Assembly: GCF_000374445.1 (NCBI RefSeq)
Contig: NZ_KB894425.1
Span: forward strand, 1 to 64,000
From: Actinokineospora enzanensis DSM 44649
GTDB taxonomy: Bacteria > Actinomycetota > Actinomycetes > Mycobacteriales > Pseudonocardiaceae
Length of the DNA stretch: 64,000 bases
Direction: 5' to 3'
Notes under the pieces: model-generated
Databases searched by the model: none
What the model saw: the letters and a program-made list of their open reading frames with translations, nothing else
What the model was told of the DNA's origin: nothing
Shown here: piece by piece, positions 16,338 to 25,818 of the stretch
Layout: every line of letters starts with the position of its first letter
Position numbering within the stretch: position 1 is the first letter of the stretch
Position numbers and translations under genes: made by a program

Positions 16338-16981
16338 CGCGGCAGCTCCTGCTGGTCGGCGCGGGTGGCTTGGCGCGGGAGACGCTCGCGGTCGCGCGCG
16401 CCCTGCCGGAACGGTTCGAACCGCTGGGCATGCTGGACGACGACCCGGCCCGGCACGGCTCCGAAGTGGACGGTGTGCCGGTGCTCGGGCCGTCCGAGCT
16501 GGTGCACGAGCACACCGACGCGCTGGTGGTCGTCTGCGTCGCCTCCCCGGCCCGACCGGACGGCCGGGCCAAGGTCGTGCGCAGGCTCGGCCTGGACGCC
16601 GACCGCTACGCCACCCTGGTGCACCCGCTGGCCGCGCTCGCCCCCGGCGTCGAGGTCGGCGAGGGCACGGTGCTGATGGCGGGCGCCGTGGTCACCGCGC
16701 CGCAACGGGTCGGCGCGCACGTGGTGGCCATGCCGCACGTGCTGTTCACCCACGACGACGCCGTCGGCGACTTCGTCACCTGCGCCGGGCGGGCCACCCT
16801 CGCAGGCGGGGTCACCGTCGCCGAGGCCGCCTACCTTGGGGCGGGCTCGCTCGTTCGCCAGGGCGTGCACATCGGTGCCCGCGCCGTGGTCGGCATGGGC
16901 GCCGTGGTGCTCGCCGACGTGCCAGCCGAGCAGACCTGGGCGGGCGTCCCCGCCAGACCGTTGCGCAAGTCCGCGCCCTGA
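16334..16981 (+). CDS. NeuD-like sugar O/N-acyltransferase
   Basis: A 215-residue protein of the sialic-acid O-acetyltransferase NeuD family. It has an N-terminal Rossmann-like domain (LLLVGAGGLARETLAVA) and a C-terminal left-handed beta-helix of hexapeptide repeats from about residue 95. ATLVHPLAALAP leads into that domain, and the catalytic His region is MPHVLFTHDD. It probably acetylates an amino or hydroxyl group on a nucleotide sugar made by the operon. GTG start in a GTGA overlap with the amidotransferase stop. Confidence 0.83.
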   Translation: MTRQLLLVGAGGLARETLAVARALPERFEPLGMLDDDPARHGSEVDGVPVLGPSELVHEHTDALVVVCVASPARPDGRAKVVRRLGLDADRYATLVHPLAALAPGVEVGEGTVLMAGAVVTAPQRVGAHVVAMPHVLFTHDDAVGDFVTCAGRATLAGGVTVAEAAYLGAGSLVRQGVHIGARAVVGMGAVVLADVPAEQTWAGVPARPLRKSAP

Positions 16982-17045
16982 GCCGATCGACGTCGATCGC
17001 GCCCGCGCACACCCCACACAGTTCGAGCTCGCCCGAGGAGAAGGC

Positions 17046-18155
17046 ATGACCGGCAACATCCCCCTGGTCGACCTGGCCGCCCAGCACGCCGCCGTGGCCG
17101 AGGAGGTGGCCGAGGGCTGGGCTGCCGTGCTGGCCAGGACCGCGTTCGTGGGCGGCCCGCAGGTCGCCGCGTTCGAGGCCGAGTACGCCGCGTTCGCGGG
17201 CGTCGAGCACTGCGTCGGCGTCGGCAACGGCACCGACGCGCTGGAGCTGGCGCTGCGCGCGCTGGACATCGGCCCCGGCGACGAGTGCGTGGTCCCGGCC
17301 AACACCTTCATCGCCACCGCCGAGGCGGTCGCCCGCACCGGCGCCACCCCGGTCCTGGTCGACTGCGACGCCGACACCATGCTGATCGACCCCGAGGCCG
17401 CCGCGGCCGCGGTCACCACCCGCACCCGCGCGGTGCTGCCGGTCGACCTCTACGGCCAGGTCGCGCCGATCGAGAAGCTGCGCGCGCTGCTGCCTGCCAA
17501 CGTCGCCATCCTGGAGGACGCCGCCCAGTCGCAGGGCGCCACCCGGCACGGGCAGACCGCGGGCTCCTTCGGCGACATCGCCGCCACCAGCTTCTACCCC
17601 GGCAAGAACCTGGGCGCCTACGGCGACGCGGGCGCGGTCACCACCTCCCGGGCCGACCTGGCCGAGCGGGTCCGGCTGCTCGGCGCGCACGGCTCGCCGC
17701 GCAAGTACGAGCACCCGGTGCTGGGCTTCAACTCGCGGCTGGACACGCTGCAGGCGGTCGTGCTGTCGGCGAAGCTGCGCAGGCTCGCGGACTGGAACGC
17801 CGCCCGCCGCGCCGCCGCCGACCGCTACACCGCGTTGCTGGCCGGGCTGGACGCCGTGGTCACCCCGGTGGTGGCCGAGGGCAACGTGCCGGTGTGGCAC
17901 CTGTACGTGGTCCGGGTCGCCGACCGGGACACCGTGCTGGGCAAGCTGCACGCCGAGGGCATCGGCGCGGGCATCCACTACCCGACCCCGCTGCACCTCA
18001 CCGGGGCGTTCGCCGACCTCGGTCAGGGCGTCGGCGCGTTCCCGAACAGTGAATTGGTCACCGGCGAGATCCTGTCGCTGCCGCTGTTCCCGGAGATCAC
18101 CGAGGCGCAGCAGCAGCGGGTCGTGTCGGTGCTGTCGGACGCGGTGCGCGCGTGA
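17046..18155 (+). CDS. DegT/WbpE-like sugar aminotransferase
   Basis: A 369-residue PLP-dependent aminotransferase. The PLP lysine is in SFYPGKNLGAYGDAGAV, with CVVPANTFIATAEAV and ILEDAAQSQGA also present. It is closest in character to WbpE/QdtB enzymes that aminate the 3-keto position of nucleotide sugars. The WbpD-like acetyltransferase immediately follows with a GTGA overlap. This is the order of enzymes for a 3-acetamido sugar such as UDP-GlcNAc(3NAc)A. ATG follows GAGGAGAAGG. Confidence 0.88.
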   Translation: MTGNIPLVDLAAQHAAVAEEVAEGWAAVLARTAFVGGPQVAAFEAEYAAFAGVEHCVGVGNGTDALELALRALDIGPGDECVVPANTFIATAEAVARTGATPVLVDCDADTMLIDPEAAAAAVTTRTRAVLPVDLYGQVAPIEKLRALLPANVAILEDAAQSQGATRHGQTAGSFGDIAATSFYPGKNLGAYGDAGAVTTSRADLAERVRLLGAHGSPRKYEHPVLGFNSRLDTLQAVVLSAKLRRLADWNAARRAAADRYTALLAGLDAVVTPVVAEGNVPVWHLYVVRVADRDTVLGKLHAEGIGAGIHYPTPLHLTGAFADLGQGVGAFPNSELVTGEILSLPLFPEITEAQQQRVVSVLSDAVRA

Positions 18156-18727
18156 CCACCGTCGCGGGTGTGTTCGTCCACGAGAAGGGCCTCTGCGAGA
18201 GCGACGAGGTCGGCGAGGGCACTCGGGTGTGGGCGTTCGCGCACGTGCTGCCGGGCGCCCGGGTCGGCCGCGACTGCAACATCTGCGACGGCGCGTTCGT
18301 GGAGACCGGCGCGGTCCTGGGCGACCGGGTCACGGTGAAGAACGGCACCCTGGTGTTCGCCGGGGTCACCTGTGAGGACGAGGTCTTCCTGGGCCCGAAT
18401 GTGCTGTTCACCAACGACTTCCGGCCGCGTGCGGCGATCCGCAAGGGCCCGGGGGAGCTGGTCGACACGGTCGTGCGGCAGGGCGCCTCGCTTGGCGCGG
18501 GCACGGTCGTGGTGTGCGGGGTGGAGATCGGCCGCTACGCGTTCGCGGCGGCTGGCTCGGTGGTGACCAGGAGCGTCCCCGCGCACGCCTTCGTCGCGGG
18601 CAACCCGGCCCGGCCGAAGGGCTGGGTCTGCGAATGCGGCGAGCGGCTGCACGACGGGCTGCACTGCGCGGCCTGCGGCTTGGACTTCGCGTTGGTCTCG
18701 GATGGTGAAGGGTTGACCCGAGCCTAG
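18152..18727 (+). CDS. WbpD-like N-acetyltransferase
   Basis: A 191-residue left-handed beta-helix acetyltransferase. Hexapeptide repeats run from residue about 10 to 150 (VGEGTRVWAFAHVLPGA, GAVLGDRVTVKNG, FLGPNVLFTND). A C-terminal rubredoxin-like zinc ribbon (CECGERL...CAACG) is seen in WbpD homologues. It acetylates the 3-amino group of UDP-2-acetamido-3-amino uronate in the known pathway. GTG start overlaps the aminotransferase stop. Last gene before a terminator. Confidence 0.88.
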   Translation: MTTVAGVFVHEKGLCESDEVGEGTRVWAFAHVLPGARVGRDCNICDGAFVETGAVLGDRVTVKNGTLVFAGVTCEDEVFLGPNVLFTNDFRPRAAIRKGPGELVDTVVRQGASLGAGTVVVCGVEIGRYAFAAAGSVVTRSVPAHAFVAGNPARPKGWVCECGERLHDGLHCAACGLDFALVSDGEGLTRA

Positions 18728-18745
18728 TTTTTCATGTTTTCCCTG

Positions 18746-18773
18746 ACGGCCGCCGATGCGAATCGGCGGCCGT
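18746..18773 (+). terminator. Terminator after the sugar operon
   Basis: ACGGCCGCCGAT pairs perfectly with ATCGGCGGCCGT around GCGA, followed by a weak T run. It ends the operon that began at 7514. Confidence 0.8.
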
Positions 18774-19171
18774 TTGGGTTATTCACCGACTCTGATCATC
18801 CGGTAGTGCCCTTTCCCCCGACCGGCCGCTGTTGCTTGGTGACCGCGCTCACCCGGGCAGCGCTCCCAATGACCATGGGCACCTAATTACGCGGTATAGG
18901 TAGCGATAAGTGAACCCCGTTCAGAGGTAACCACGCACGTCAGGCGGTGGCTCGCCGACTACGGAGGGCAATGGGTTTACCCAATGCCTGGAGTCCGGCA
19001 TGGACAGTCACCGATCCGTTACCCGTCCGACATCGGCCGACTGGGGTAACAGGGCCGACACGTGTAACGATGGGGAGGTAAATAGGAACCGCGGGCCCTG
19101 TCGCGCGTCCCCTATTCGGTGCCAACTCGATGTTTTATCCCTACATACGGTTACCTACCGTGGAGGCTCGG
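18774..19171 (+). promoter_or_regulatory. Promoter region of the DUF4082 protein gene
   Basis: About 400 bp without a gene. It is relatively AT-rich near 18885-18912. It contains GGTAAC/GTTAC copies at about 18927, 19018, 19047 and 19065, similar to the regions before 7514, 33589 and 37567. A GGAGG sits 6-10 nt before the ATG at 19172. A structured leader is possible, but no riboswitch family is recognised. Confidence 0.5.
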
Positions 19172-22100
19172 ATGGACCGTGCGACGCAGGACGCACGCGG
19201 TCGGGGGTGGGTGGGGCGCTCGGTGCGCGCTGCCCTCGCAGGAATAGTGATAGTCGTCGGGCTCCCCGTACTCGTCGCCACGCCGGCCAGCGCCGGTCCC
19301 TGCGACGCACCGGTGAACCCCATCGTCTGCGAGAACTCGAAGGAGGGCACGCCGCGCGACGACTGGTTCGTCGAGAGTCCCTACGGGGATATCGAGGGCT
19401 ACGGAACCGCGCCGAGTGTGCAGCCCGGCGAGAAGCTCGACTTCAAGGTCAAGACGCCCAGCACGAACTACGAGATCGACATCGTGCGTCTCGGCTACTA
19501 CCTCGGCGGCACCGGTGGCCGTCTGCAGCAGACCGTCATGCCGTCGGTCCACCTGCCGCAGACCCAGCCGCAGTGCGCCTATGACAACAACACCGGTCTG
19601 GTCGACTGCGGCAACTGGGGCGTCTCGGCGAGCTGGAACGTGCCGACCACCGCGGTGCCCGGTTTCTACGTCGCGAACTTCATCCGCAACGACGGCACGC
19701 CGGGTGCCTCCCAGTTCCCGTTCGTGGTCCGCAACGACTCGTCGACCTCCGACATCGTCGTGCAGACCTCCGACCAGACCTGGCAGGCCTACAACAAGTA
19801 CGGCGACCGCGAGAACGTCAACGAGTTCAACCTCTACGAGGGCGGGTTCAGCGGCTCCTCCGACGGCCGCGCGTACAAGGTCAGCTACAACCGGCCGTAC
19901 CGCAACGGCGGCACCGCGAACTACCTCAACGCCGAGTACCCGATGATCCGGTTCCTGGAGCGCAACGGGTACGACGTGACCTATCTGTCCGGGGTCGACA
20001 TCACCCGGAACCCGAACCTGCTCAAGAACCACAAGGTCTACATCTCCTCGGGCCACGACGAGTACGTCAACGCCACGCAGCGGGCGGGCATCGAGTCCGC
20101 CAAGGCGGCCGGGGTGAACCTGTTCTTCTCCACCGGCAACACCATGTTCTGGAAGACCCGGTTCGAGAACTCGATCGACGGCAGCAACACCCCGCTGCGC
20201 ACCCTGGTCTGCTACAAGGAGACCAAGGCGCCGGGCGGCCAGAAGATCGACCCGAACCCGGCCTGGACCGGCACCTGGCGTGATCCGCGCTCGTCCCCGC
20301 CATCGGACGGCGGCAGGCCGGAGAACGCGCTGGTCGGCACCCTGTTCAACGTCAACGGCTACCGCGCCGACGCCATCCAGGTCCCGGCCTCCTACGGCCG
20401 CAACCGGTTCTGGCGCAACACCTCCATCGCCACCGCCACCACCACGACCACGCTGCCCGCGGGCACCCTGGGCTACGAGTGGGACGGCGACCCGGACAAC
20501 GGCTTCCGCCCGGCGGGCTCGGTCCCGCTGTCGGACACCACGGTGAACGTCGCCGACGGCCAGCTGCTGCTCGACTACGGCTACCTCTACGGCGCGGGCC
20601 CGGCCAACCACAAGCTCGTGCTCTACCGCGACCCGGCCAGCAAGGCGCTGGTGTTCAGCGCGGCCACCGTGCAGTGGTCGTGGGGCCTGGACGCCGACCA
20701 CACCTTCCCGGCGGGCGCCCCGACGTCCGCGCCGACCAGCCTGGCCATGCAGCAGGCGACGGTGAACCTGCTCGCCGACATGGGCGCCCAGCCCAAGACG
20801 CTGATGTCCGGCATGATCGCGGCGACCAAGTCGACCGACACCGTCGGCCCGACCGTCACCATCACCTCCCCGGCGGCGGGCAGCACCGTCCCGGCGGGCA
20901 CCCCGCGCACCATCACCGGCACCGCGGTCGACGCGGGCGGCGGCAAGGTGGGCTCGGTCGAGGTGTCCGTCGACGGCGGCGCCACCTTCCACCGCGCCAC
21001 CGGCCTGGACAGCTGGTCCTACGCCTGGACGCCGAGCACGCTCGGCTCGGTCACCATCCAGGTCCGCGCGTCCGACGACGGTGCCACCCTCGGCGCCACC
21101 GTCAGCCGCCCGGTGACCGTGGGCGCCCAGCAGTGCCCGTGCACCATCTTCGGCACCCAGACGCCGACCGTGGTGGACGGCAGCGACGCCGCCCCGATCG
21201 AGGTCGGCACCAAGTTCACCACCTCGGTGAACGCGACCGTCACCGGTGTCCGTTTCTACAAGGCGACCACCAACACCGGCTCGCACACCGGCTCGATCTG
21301 GAGCTCGGCGGGCCAGCAGCTGGCCACCGGCACCTTCAGCGGCGAGTCCGGCTCCGGCTGGCAGACGCTGAACTTCAGCACCCCGGTGCAGATCCGCGCG
21401 GGCCAGACCTACGTCGCCTCGTACTACGCGCCCAACGGCCACTACTCGGTGGACGCCGGTTACTTCAACGGCAAGGGAGCGGGCATCGTCCCGCTGACCG
21501 CGCCCGCGACCGGCAACACCCCGGGCGGCAACGGCGTGTTCCGCTACGGCACGGGCTTCCCCAACAGCTCGTACAACGGCGGCAACTACTGGGTGGACCC
21601 GGTCATCACCACCGACACGGCCGACAACACCCCGCCGACCGTGACGGCGACCTCGCCCACCTCCGGCGGCACCGGCGCCTACCTGGACGGCAGCATCACC
21701 GCGACGTTCAACGAGTCGGTCGACCCGGCGAGCGTGAACATCACCGTCCAGGCCAACGGCACCCCGGTCGCGGGCTCGGTCAGCGTGGACGACAAGAAGG
21801 TCACGTTCACGCCCGCCGACCTGCTGCCCGCGAACACCGTGCACAACGTGACGTTGAACGCCACGGACGGCTTCGGCAACTCGCTGACCAGCGCCAAGAC
21901 GTGGAGCTTCACCACCGGCACCACACTGCAGCCGTGCCCGTGCAACCTGTTCGGTTCACGGACCCCGGCCACCGCGGACTCCGGTGACGCCAGCAGCGTC
22001 GAGCTGGGCGTGAAGTTCACCGTGGGCGCCAGCGCCAAGGCGACCGGCGTGCGGTTCTACAAGAACTTCAACAACACCGGCACGCACACCGGCTCCATCT

Positions 22101-23227
22101 GGTCCAGCAACGGCCAGCGGATCGCCACCGGCACCTTCGCCAACGAGACGGCCTCCGGCTGGCAGACGCTGACCTTCACCACCCCGGTGCAGCTGCAGGC
22201 GGGCCAGACCTACACCGCCTCGTACCTCGCGCCGAGCGGGCACTACTCGGTCGACAACGGGTACTTCGCCAGCACGGGTGCCGGTCGCGGTGTGCTCACC
22301 GCGCCCAGCTCGCCCGCGGCCAACGGCAACGGCGTGTACGTCTACGGCGGCGGCTTCCCGAACAGCACCTACAACTCGAACAACTACTGGGTCGACCCGG
22401 TCATCGACACCGCGGGCGCGGACAGCACCCCGCCGTCGGTGAGCTCCACCAGCCCGGCGGGCAACGCGACCAGCGTGCCGACCGGCTCCGGGATCACGGT
22501 GAACTTCTCCGAGGCCATCAACCCGGCCACGTTGCAGTTCACGCTCACCCAGCAGGGTGCTGGCACGGTCGCGGGCACGCCGCACGTCGCGGCGGACAAC
22601 CGCAGCGTCACCTTCGCCTCGACCTCGGCGCTCGCGGGCACCAGCCAGTTCACCGCGAGCGTGCGGGCCGCGGACGCCTGGGGCAACCAGATGGCCGCCC
22701 CGTACACCTGGTCGTTCACCACCGCGGCCGCGGGCCAGTGCCCGTGCACGCTGTTCCGGCCGACCGACGCCCCGGAGACCACCACGGTCGACGCGGCGGT
22801 GGAGCTGGGCATGCGGATCACCCCGAGCCAGAACGGGTGGATCACCGGTGTCCGCTTCTACAAGGGCGCGGACGACAACGGCACGCACACCGGCACGCTG
22901 TGGAGCAACACCGGGGCCCAGCTGGCCACCGGGAACTTCACCAACGAGACCGGCAGCGGGTGGCAGACGCTGACCTTCTCGACGCCGGTCCAGGTGACCG
23001 CCGGTACCACCTACGTGGTCTCCTACTGGGGCTCCACGGGCCACTACGGCTACACCCAGCAGTACTTCGGCGACAACCGGACGAACGGGCCGCTCACCGC
23101 GCCCGCGACCACGGAGGCCGCACCCAACGGGGTGTACCGCTACGGCACGGGTGGTGCGTTCCCGACCGGTTCCGGTAACGGAACGAACTACTGGGTCGAC
23201 GCAGTGTTCGCGACGAGTCTGACGTGA
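19172..23227 (+). CDS. Secreted dimethylformamidase-like DUF4082 protein
   Basis: A 1351-residue secreted protein. A signal peptide ends near ATPASA-G (about residue 42). Residues about 45-560 match the N,N-dimethylformamidase beta-subunit-like domain (WQAYNKYGD, SGHDEYV, FFSTGNTMFWKTRF). An Ig-like domain follows at about 570-650. Then come three DUF4082 repeats, about 653-816, 921-1076 and 1188-1351, each starting CPC(T/N)(I/L)F and containing HTGS/TxW, SGWQTL and NYWVD. Bacterial Ig-like Big_5 domains alternate with them. The product likely binds or cleaves the cell-surface polymer. The enzymatic reaction is not known and the family name may mislead. GGAGG supports the ATG at 19172. Confidence 0.85.
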   Translation: MDRATQDARGRGWVGRSVRAALAGIVIVVGLPVLVATPASAGPCDAPVNPIVCENSKEGTPRDDWFVESPYGDIEGYGTAPSVQPGEKLDFKVKTPSTNYEIDIVRLGYYLGGTGGRLQQTVMPSVHLPQTQPQCAYDNNTGLVDCGNWGVSASWNVPTTAVPGFYVANFIRNDGTPGASQFPFVVRNDSSTSDIVVQTSDQTWQAYNKYGDRENVNEFNLYEGGFSGSSDGRAYKVSYNRPYRNGGTANYLNAEYPMIRFLERNGYDVTYLSGVDITRNPNLLKNHKVYISSGHDEYVNATQRAGIESAKAAGVNLFFSTGNTMFWKTRFENSIDGSNTPLRTLVCYKETKAPGGQKIDPNPAWTGTWRDPRSSPPSDGGRPENALVGTLFNVNGYRADAIQVPASYGRNRFWRNTSIATATTTTTLPAGTLGYEWDGDPDNGFRPAGSVPLSDTTVNVADGQLLLDYGYLYGAGPANHKLVLYRDPASKALVFSAATVQWSWGLDADHTFPAGAPTSAPTSLAMQQATVNLLADMGAQPKTLMSGMIAATKSTDTVGPTVTITSPAAGSTVPAGTPRTITGTAVDAGGGKVGSVEVSVDGGATFHRATGLDSWSYAWTPSTLGSVTIQVRASDDGATLGATVSRPVTVGAQQCPCTIFGTQTPTVVDGSDAAPIEVGTKFTTSVNATVTGVRFYKATTNTGSHTGSIWSSAGQQLATGTFSGESGSGWQTLNFSTPVQIRAGQTYVASYYAPNGHYSVDAGYFNGKGAGIVPLTAPATGNTPGGNGVFRYGTGFPNSSYNGGNYWVDPVITTDTADNTPPTVTATSPTSGGTGAYLDGSITATFNESVDPASVNITVQANGTPVAGSVSVDDKKVTFTPADLLPANTVHNVTLNATDGFGNSLTSAKTWSFTTGTTLQPCPCNLFGSRTPATADSGDASSVELGVKFTVGASAKATGVRFYKNFNNTGTHTGSIWSSNGQRIATGTFANETASGWQTLTFTTPVQLQAGQTYTASYLAPSGHYSVDNGYFASTGAGRGVLTAPSSPAANGNGVYVYGGGFPNSTYNSNNYWVDPVIDTAGADSTPPSVSSTSPAGNATSVPTGSGITVNFSEAINPATLQFTLTQQGAGTVAGTPHVAADNRSVTFASTSALAGTSQFTASVRAADAWGNQMAAPYTWSFTTAAAGQCPCTLFRPTDAPETTTVDAAVELGMRITPSQNGWITGVRFYKGADDNGTHTGTLWSNTGAQLATGNFTNETGSGWQTLTFSTPVQVTAGTTYVVSYWGSTGHYGYTQQYFGDNRTNGPLTAPATTEAAPNGVYRYGTGGAFPTGSGNGTNYWVDAVFATSLT

Positions 23228-23261
23228 CACGTCCGATCTAAGCGAGCAAGGGGGCAATCCA

Positions 23262-24305
23262 GTGGCCAGCGTGGATGTGGTGATCCCGTGCTACCGGTAC
23301 GGGTCGGTACTGCCGATCGCCGTGCGCAGCGTGCTCGACCAGCCGGATGTGGATGTCCGGGTGCTGGTGATCGACGACTGCTCCGGTGACGGAAGCGCCG
23401 ACGTGGCCCGCAGGCTGTCCGAACAGGACAGCCGGGTCACCGTGCGTGAGCACAAGCAGAACAAGGGACACATCGCCACCTACAACGAGGGCCTGCTGGA
23501 GTGGGCGAGCGCGGACTACTGCGCTCTCCTGTCCGCCGACGACGCCCTGACCCCGGGTGCGCTCCGGAGGGCCACGCGCCTGATGGACGCGCACCCGGAG
23601 GTCGGGTTCGTCTACGGCCGCCCGCTGCACTGGGACGGCAGCGACCCGCTGCCGCCCGCGCGGACCGAGGACAAGGGCTGGACTGTCTACAAGGGACAGT
23701 CCTGGCTGCGTCGCCGGTTCGCGCTCGGGGACGGCTGCATCACCTCCCCCGAGGTGGTGGTCCGCACCTCGGTGCAGCAGCGGCTCGGCGGGTACGACCC
23801 CGAGCTGCGGCACACCGGCGACATCGAGATGTGGATGCGGTTCGCCCTGCACCATGACGTCGGCTACCTGCGCGGCGTCGACCAGGCCTACTACCGCGTG
23901 CACGGCCAGAACATGTCCGCGGCCTACTACGCCTCCGTGGTGGCCGACCTGCGCCAGCGACTGGCCGCCTACACGGCCGTCACCACGCGGGCGGACAACC
24001 CGATGGCGGACAAGACCGAGCTGGACCGCCAGGTCCGACGGGTGCTCTCGCGCGACGCACTGCGCCGCGCGGGCCGCGCCTACGACAAGGGCCGCGCCGA
24101 CGTCGACCCGGTGGACGAGCTGGTCGACTTCGCCCGCGAGTCCTACGGCGACATCGAGAACCTGCCCGAGTGGCACACGCTCCAGCTGCGCAAGCGGCTG
24201 GGCGCGCGCCGGTCGCGGGCCCTCTCGCCGCTGGTGCTCACCGCGCCCGCGCGCCGGGTACGCCACCACATGCGCGTGCTGAAGTGGCAGCGCGAGGGCA
24301 TCTGA
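23262..24305 (+). CDS. Family 2 glycosyltransferase
   Basis: A 347-residue GT-A enzyme. VDVVIPCYRYGSVLP is at the N-terminus, VLVIDDCSGDGS follows, and a DXD-like SADDA lies near residue 92. GDIEMWMRFAL carries the catalytic-base region. A basic C-terminal tail may hold it at the membrane. It probably adds a sugar to the lipid-linked repeat unit. GTG at 23262 follows AAGGGGG. Its position 34 bp after the DUF4082 protein suggests cotranscription. Confidence 0.87.
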   Translation: MASVDVVIPCYRYGSVLPIAVRSVLDQPDVDVRVLVIDDCSGDGSADVARRLSEQDSRVTVREHKQNKGHIATYNEGLLEWASADYCALLSADDALTPGALRRATRLMDAHPEVGFVYGRPLHWDGSDPLPPARTEDKGWTVYKGQSWLRRRFALGDGCITSPEVVVRTSVQQRLGGYDPELRHTGDIEMWMRFALHHDVGYLRGVDQAYYRVHGQNMSAAYYASVVADLRQRLAAYTAVTTRADNPMADKTELDRQVRRVLSRDALRRAGRAYDKGRADVDPVDELVDFARESYGDIENLPEWHTLQLRKRLGARRSRALSPLVLTAPARRVRHHMRVLKWQREGI

Positions 24306-24335
24306 TCTCGCCTTCCCGGAAGTCTTCTCGATAGT

Positions 24336-24359
24336 CGAAGCCGCCGGTCGGCGGCTTCG
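24336..24359. terminator. Bidirectional terminator
   Basis: CGAAGCCGCC and GGCGGCTTCG form a 10-bp stem with a GGTC loop between two convergent genes. There is no long T run, so strength is uncertain. Confidence 0.65.
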
Positions 24360-24390
24360 TCGTCGGTCGGTTCTGGATGCCCGGTTCCCG

Positions 24391-25197
24391 TTACCGCAGG
24401 CGGAACTTCGGGTCGGCGGCCTGCGCGGCCAGCTGCTCGGGGGTGAACGGCTCCGTACCGAGCGGCGTCAACCCGGTGTAGGCGAAGTGCTTCGCCTGGG
24501 CGATGAAGACCGCGGTGCCGTCCGGGTAGCGGTAGGCGGCCACCTGGTCGATCTGATCGCCGTCCGCCACGGTCAGCACGGCGATCTGCTTGTCGCCCAC
24601 CGGGGTCATGATGCAGCCGCCCGAACCCACGTTCCAGAACGTCTGCGCCAGCTGGCAGCCTGCCAGGGTGCTGCTGTCGGCGACGTGGTCCACCTCGACG
24701 TACAGCCGGGCCCAGCGGCCGTCCTTGCCCACCGGGATCTCGGCGGTGTAGCGCCAGCCGCCGTTCGGCAGGTCCTGTGAGGCCTGGTGGTAGCGCAGCG
24801 GTCCGCCCCGGTTGGCCGGGTTGTCCGTCGGCTCCAGGTCGTCCGGGGAGATCAGGCCGTGCGGCACCGAGGACAGCAGCTGGTTCAGCAGGTGCTCGCC
24901 GAGCTCCGCGTGCGGCCCGGCGGTCTGGGTCTTGCCGTCCTGGGTGTCGTCCTGGCCGAACACCTCGCCTGCGGCCGCGCTGATCTGCCTGGCCACGGTG
25001 TGCAGCTGCGGGGCGAACACCGCGCCCGCCGTGATCAGGACGACGGCCACCGCGGTGGCGATGCCCGCCAGCGTCGACCGTCTGCGCCCGCGGTCGACAT
25101 GGGCGGCGTCGAGCATCTCGGAGACGTTCATCTCCGGCGGCCGCGGCGTCGCGTCCATCGCGTTGCGCAACGCGACCCGCAGTTCCTGTTCGTGCAT
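24391..25197 (-). CDS. Membrane-anchored sigma-linked protein, paralogue A
   Basis: A 268-residue protein with a short cytoplasmic N-terminus (MHEQELRVALRNAMD), one membrane helix at about 36-58 and an extracellular domain. Its start lies 11 bp after the SigE-family sigma gene, the usual place of an anti-sigma or signal-sensing partner. The extracellular part is closely similar to that of 25819-26703 (TQDGKTQTAGPHA, LGEHLLNQLLSSVP, YRYPDGT and the terminal DPKFRLR). No zinc-binding anti-sigma motif is visible, so the partnership is inferred from position. Confidence 0.72.
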   Translation of the reverse strand: MHEQELRVALRNAMDATPRPPEMNVSEMLDAAHVDRGRRRSTLAGIATAVAVVLITAGAVFAPQLHTVARQISAAAGEVFGQDDTQDGKTQTAGPHAELGEHLLNQLLSSVPHGLISPDDLEPTDNPANRGGPLRYHQASQDLPNGGWRYTAEIPVGKDGRWARLYVEVDHVADSSTLAGCQLAQTFWNVGSGGCIMTPVGDKQIAVLTVADGDQIDQVAAYRYPDGTAVFIAQAKHFAYTGLTPLGTEPFTPEQLAAQAADPKFRLR

Positions 25198-25208
25198 GGC
25201 CTTGTTCC

Positions 25209-25706
25209 TCAGTAGGTCGCGGTCGGGGCCGGGAGCAGGGCACGGAGGTTCGCCAGACCCCGCGAGGTCTGGCTCTTCACCGTGCCCACGGAACACCGCA
25301 GCGCCTGAGCGGTGTCCTCCAACGACAGGTCCTCCCAGAACCGCAGCACCAGCGCGGCCCGCTGCCGGGGCGGCACCTTGGCCAGCAGCTGCAGCAGCAC
25401 CACGCGGTCCTCGGTGCTGCCGAGGCGCGGGGCCTCCCGGTCGATCGGCTCGTCGGTCACCTGCTCCCGGCGGAAGAACCCGCGCCGGGTCTCGTCGAGG
25501 AAGGTGCGCACGAGGATCTGGCGGGTGTAGGCGTCCAGCTTCTCGTGCTCGGTGATCCTGTTCCAGGCGCGGTAGAGCTTGATGAACGCGTTCTGCACCA
25601 GGTCCTCGGCCCGGTGCCAGTCACCGCACAGCAGGTACGCGGTGCCGCGCATGGTGCCCGACTTCGCCGCGAAGTACGCGGCGAACCCGTCGTCCTTGCC
25701 CTTCAT
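25209..25706 (-). CDS. SigE-family ECF RNA polymerase sigma factor
   Basis: A 165-residue sigma-70 factor of the actinomycete SigE family. Region 2 includes TAYLLCGDWHRAEDLVQNAFIKLYRAW, and region 4 includes LPPRQRAALVLRFWEDL-like and TAQALRCSVGTVKSQTSRGL segments (about 105-155). It directs transcription of unknown targets. It is flanked on both sides by homologous membrane proteins and sits inside the polysaccharide locus, so control of envelope or polymer genes is plausible (inference). Confidence 0.9.
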   Translation of the reverse strand: MKGKDDGFAAYFAAKSGTMRGTAYLLCGDWHRAEDLVQNAFIKLYRAWNRITEHEKLDAYTRQILVRTFLDETRRGFFRREQVTDEPIDREAPRLGSTEDRVVLLQLLAKVPPRQRAALVLRFWEDLSLEDTAQALRCSVGTVKSQTSRGLANLRALLPAPTATY

Positions 25707-25818
25707 CCAACCCCCTGGAACGCGTGGCTACGCGTGACACACGCGCGCGACGGATGCCAGGGTTGCATGGGATGCCCGGCGGCACCCCATCCCGGTCGGA
25801 TCCCTCAGGACGGCTTTC

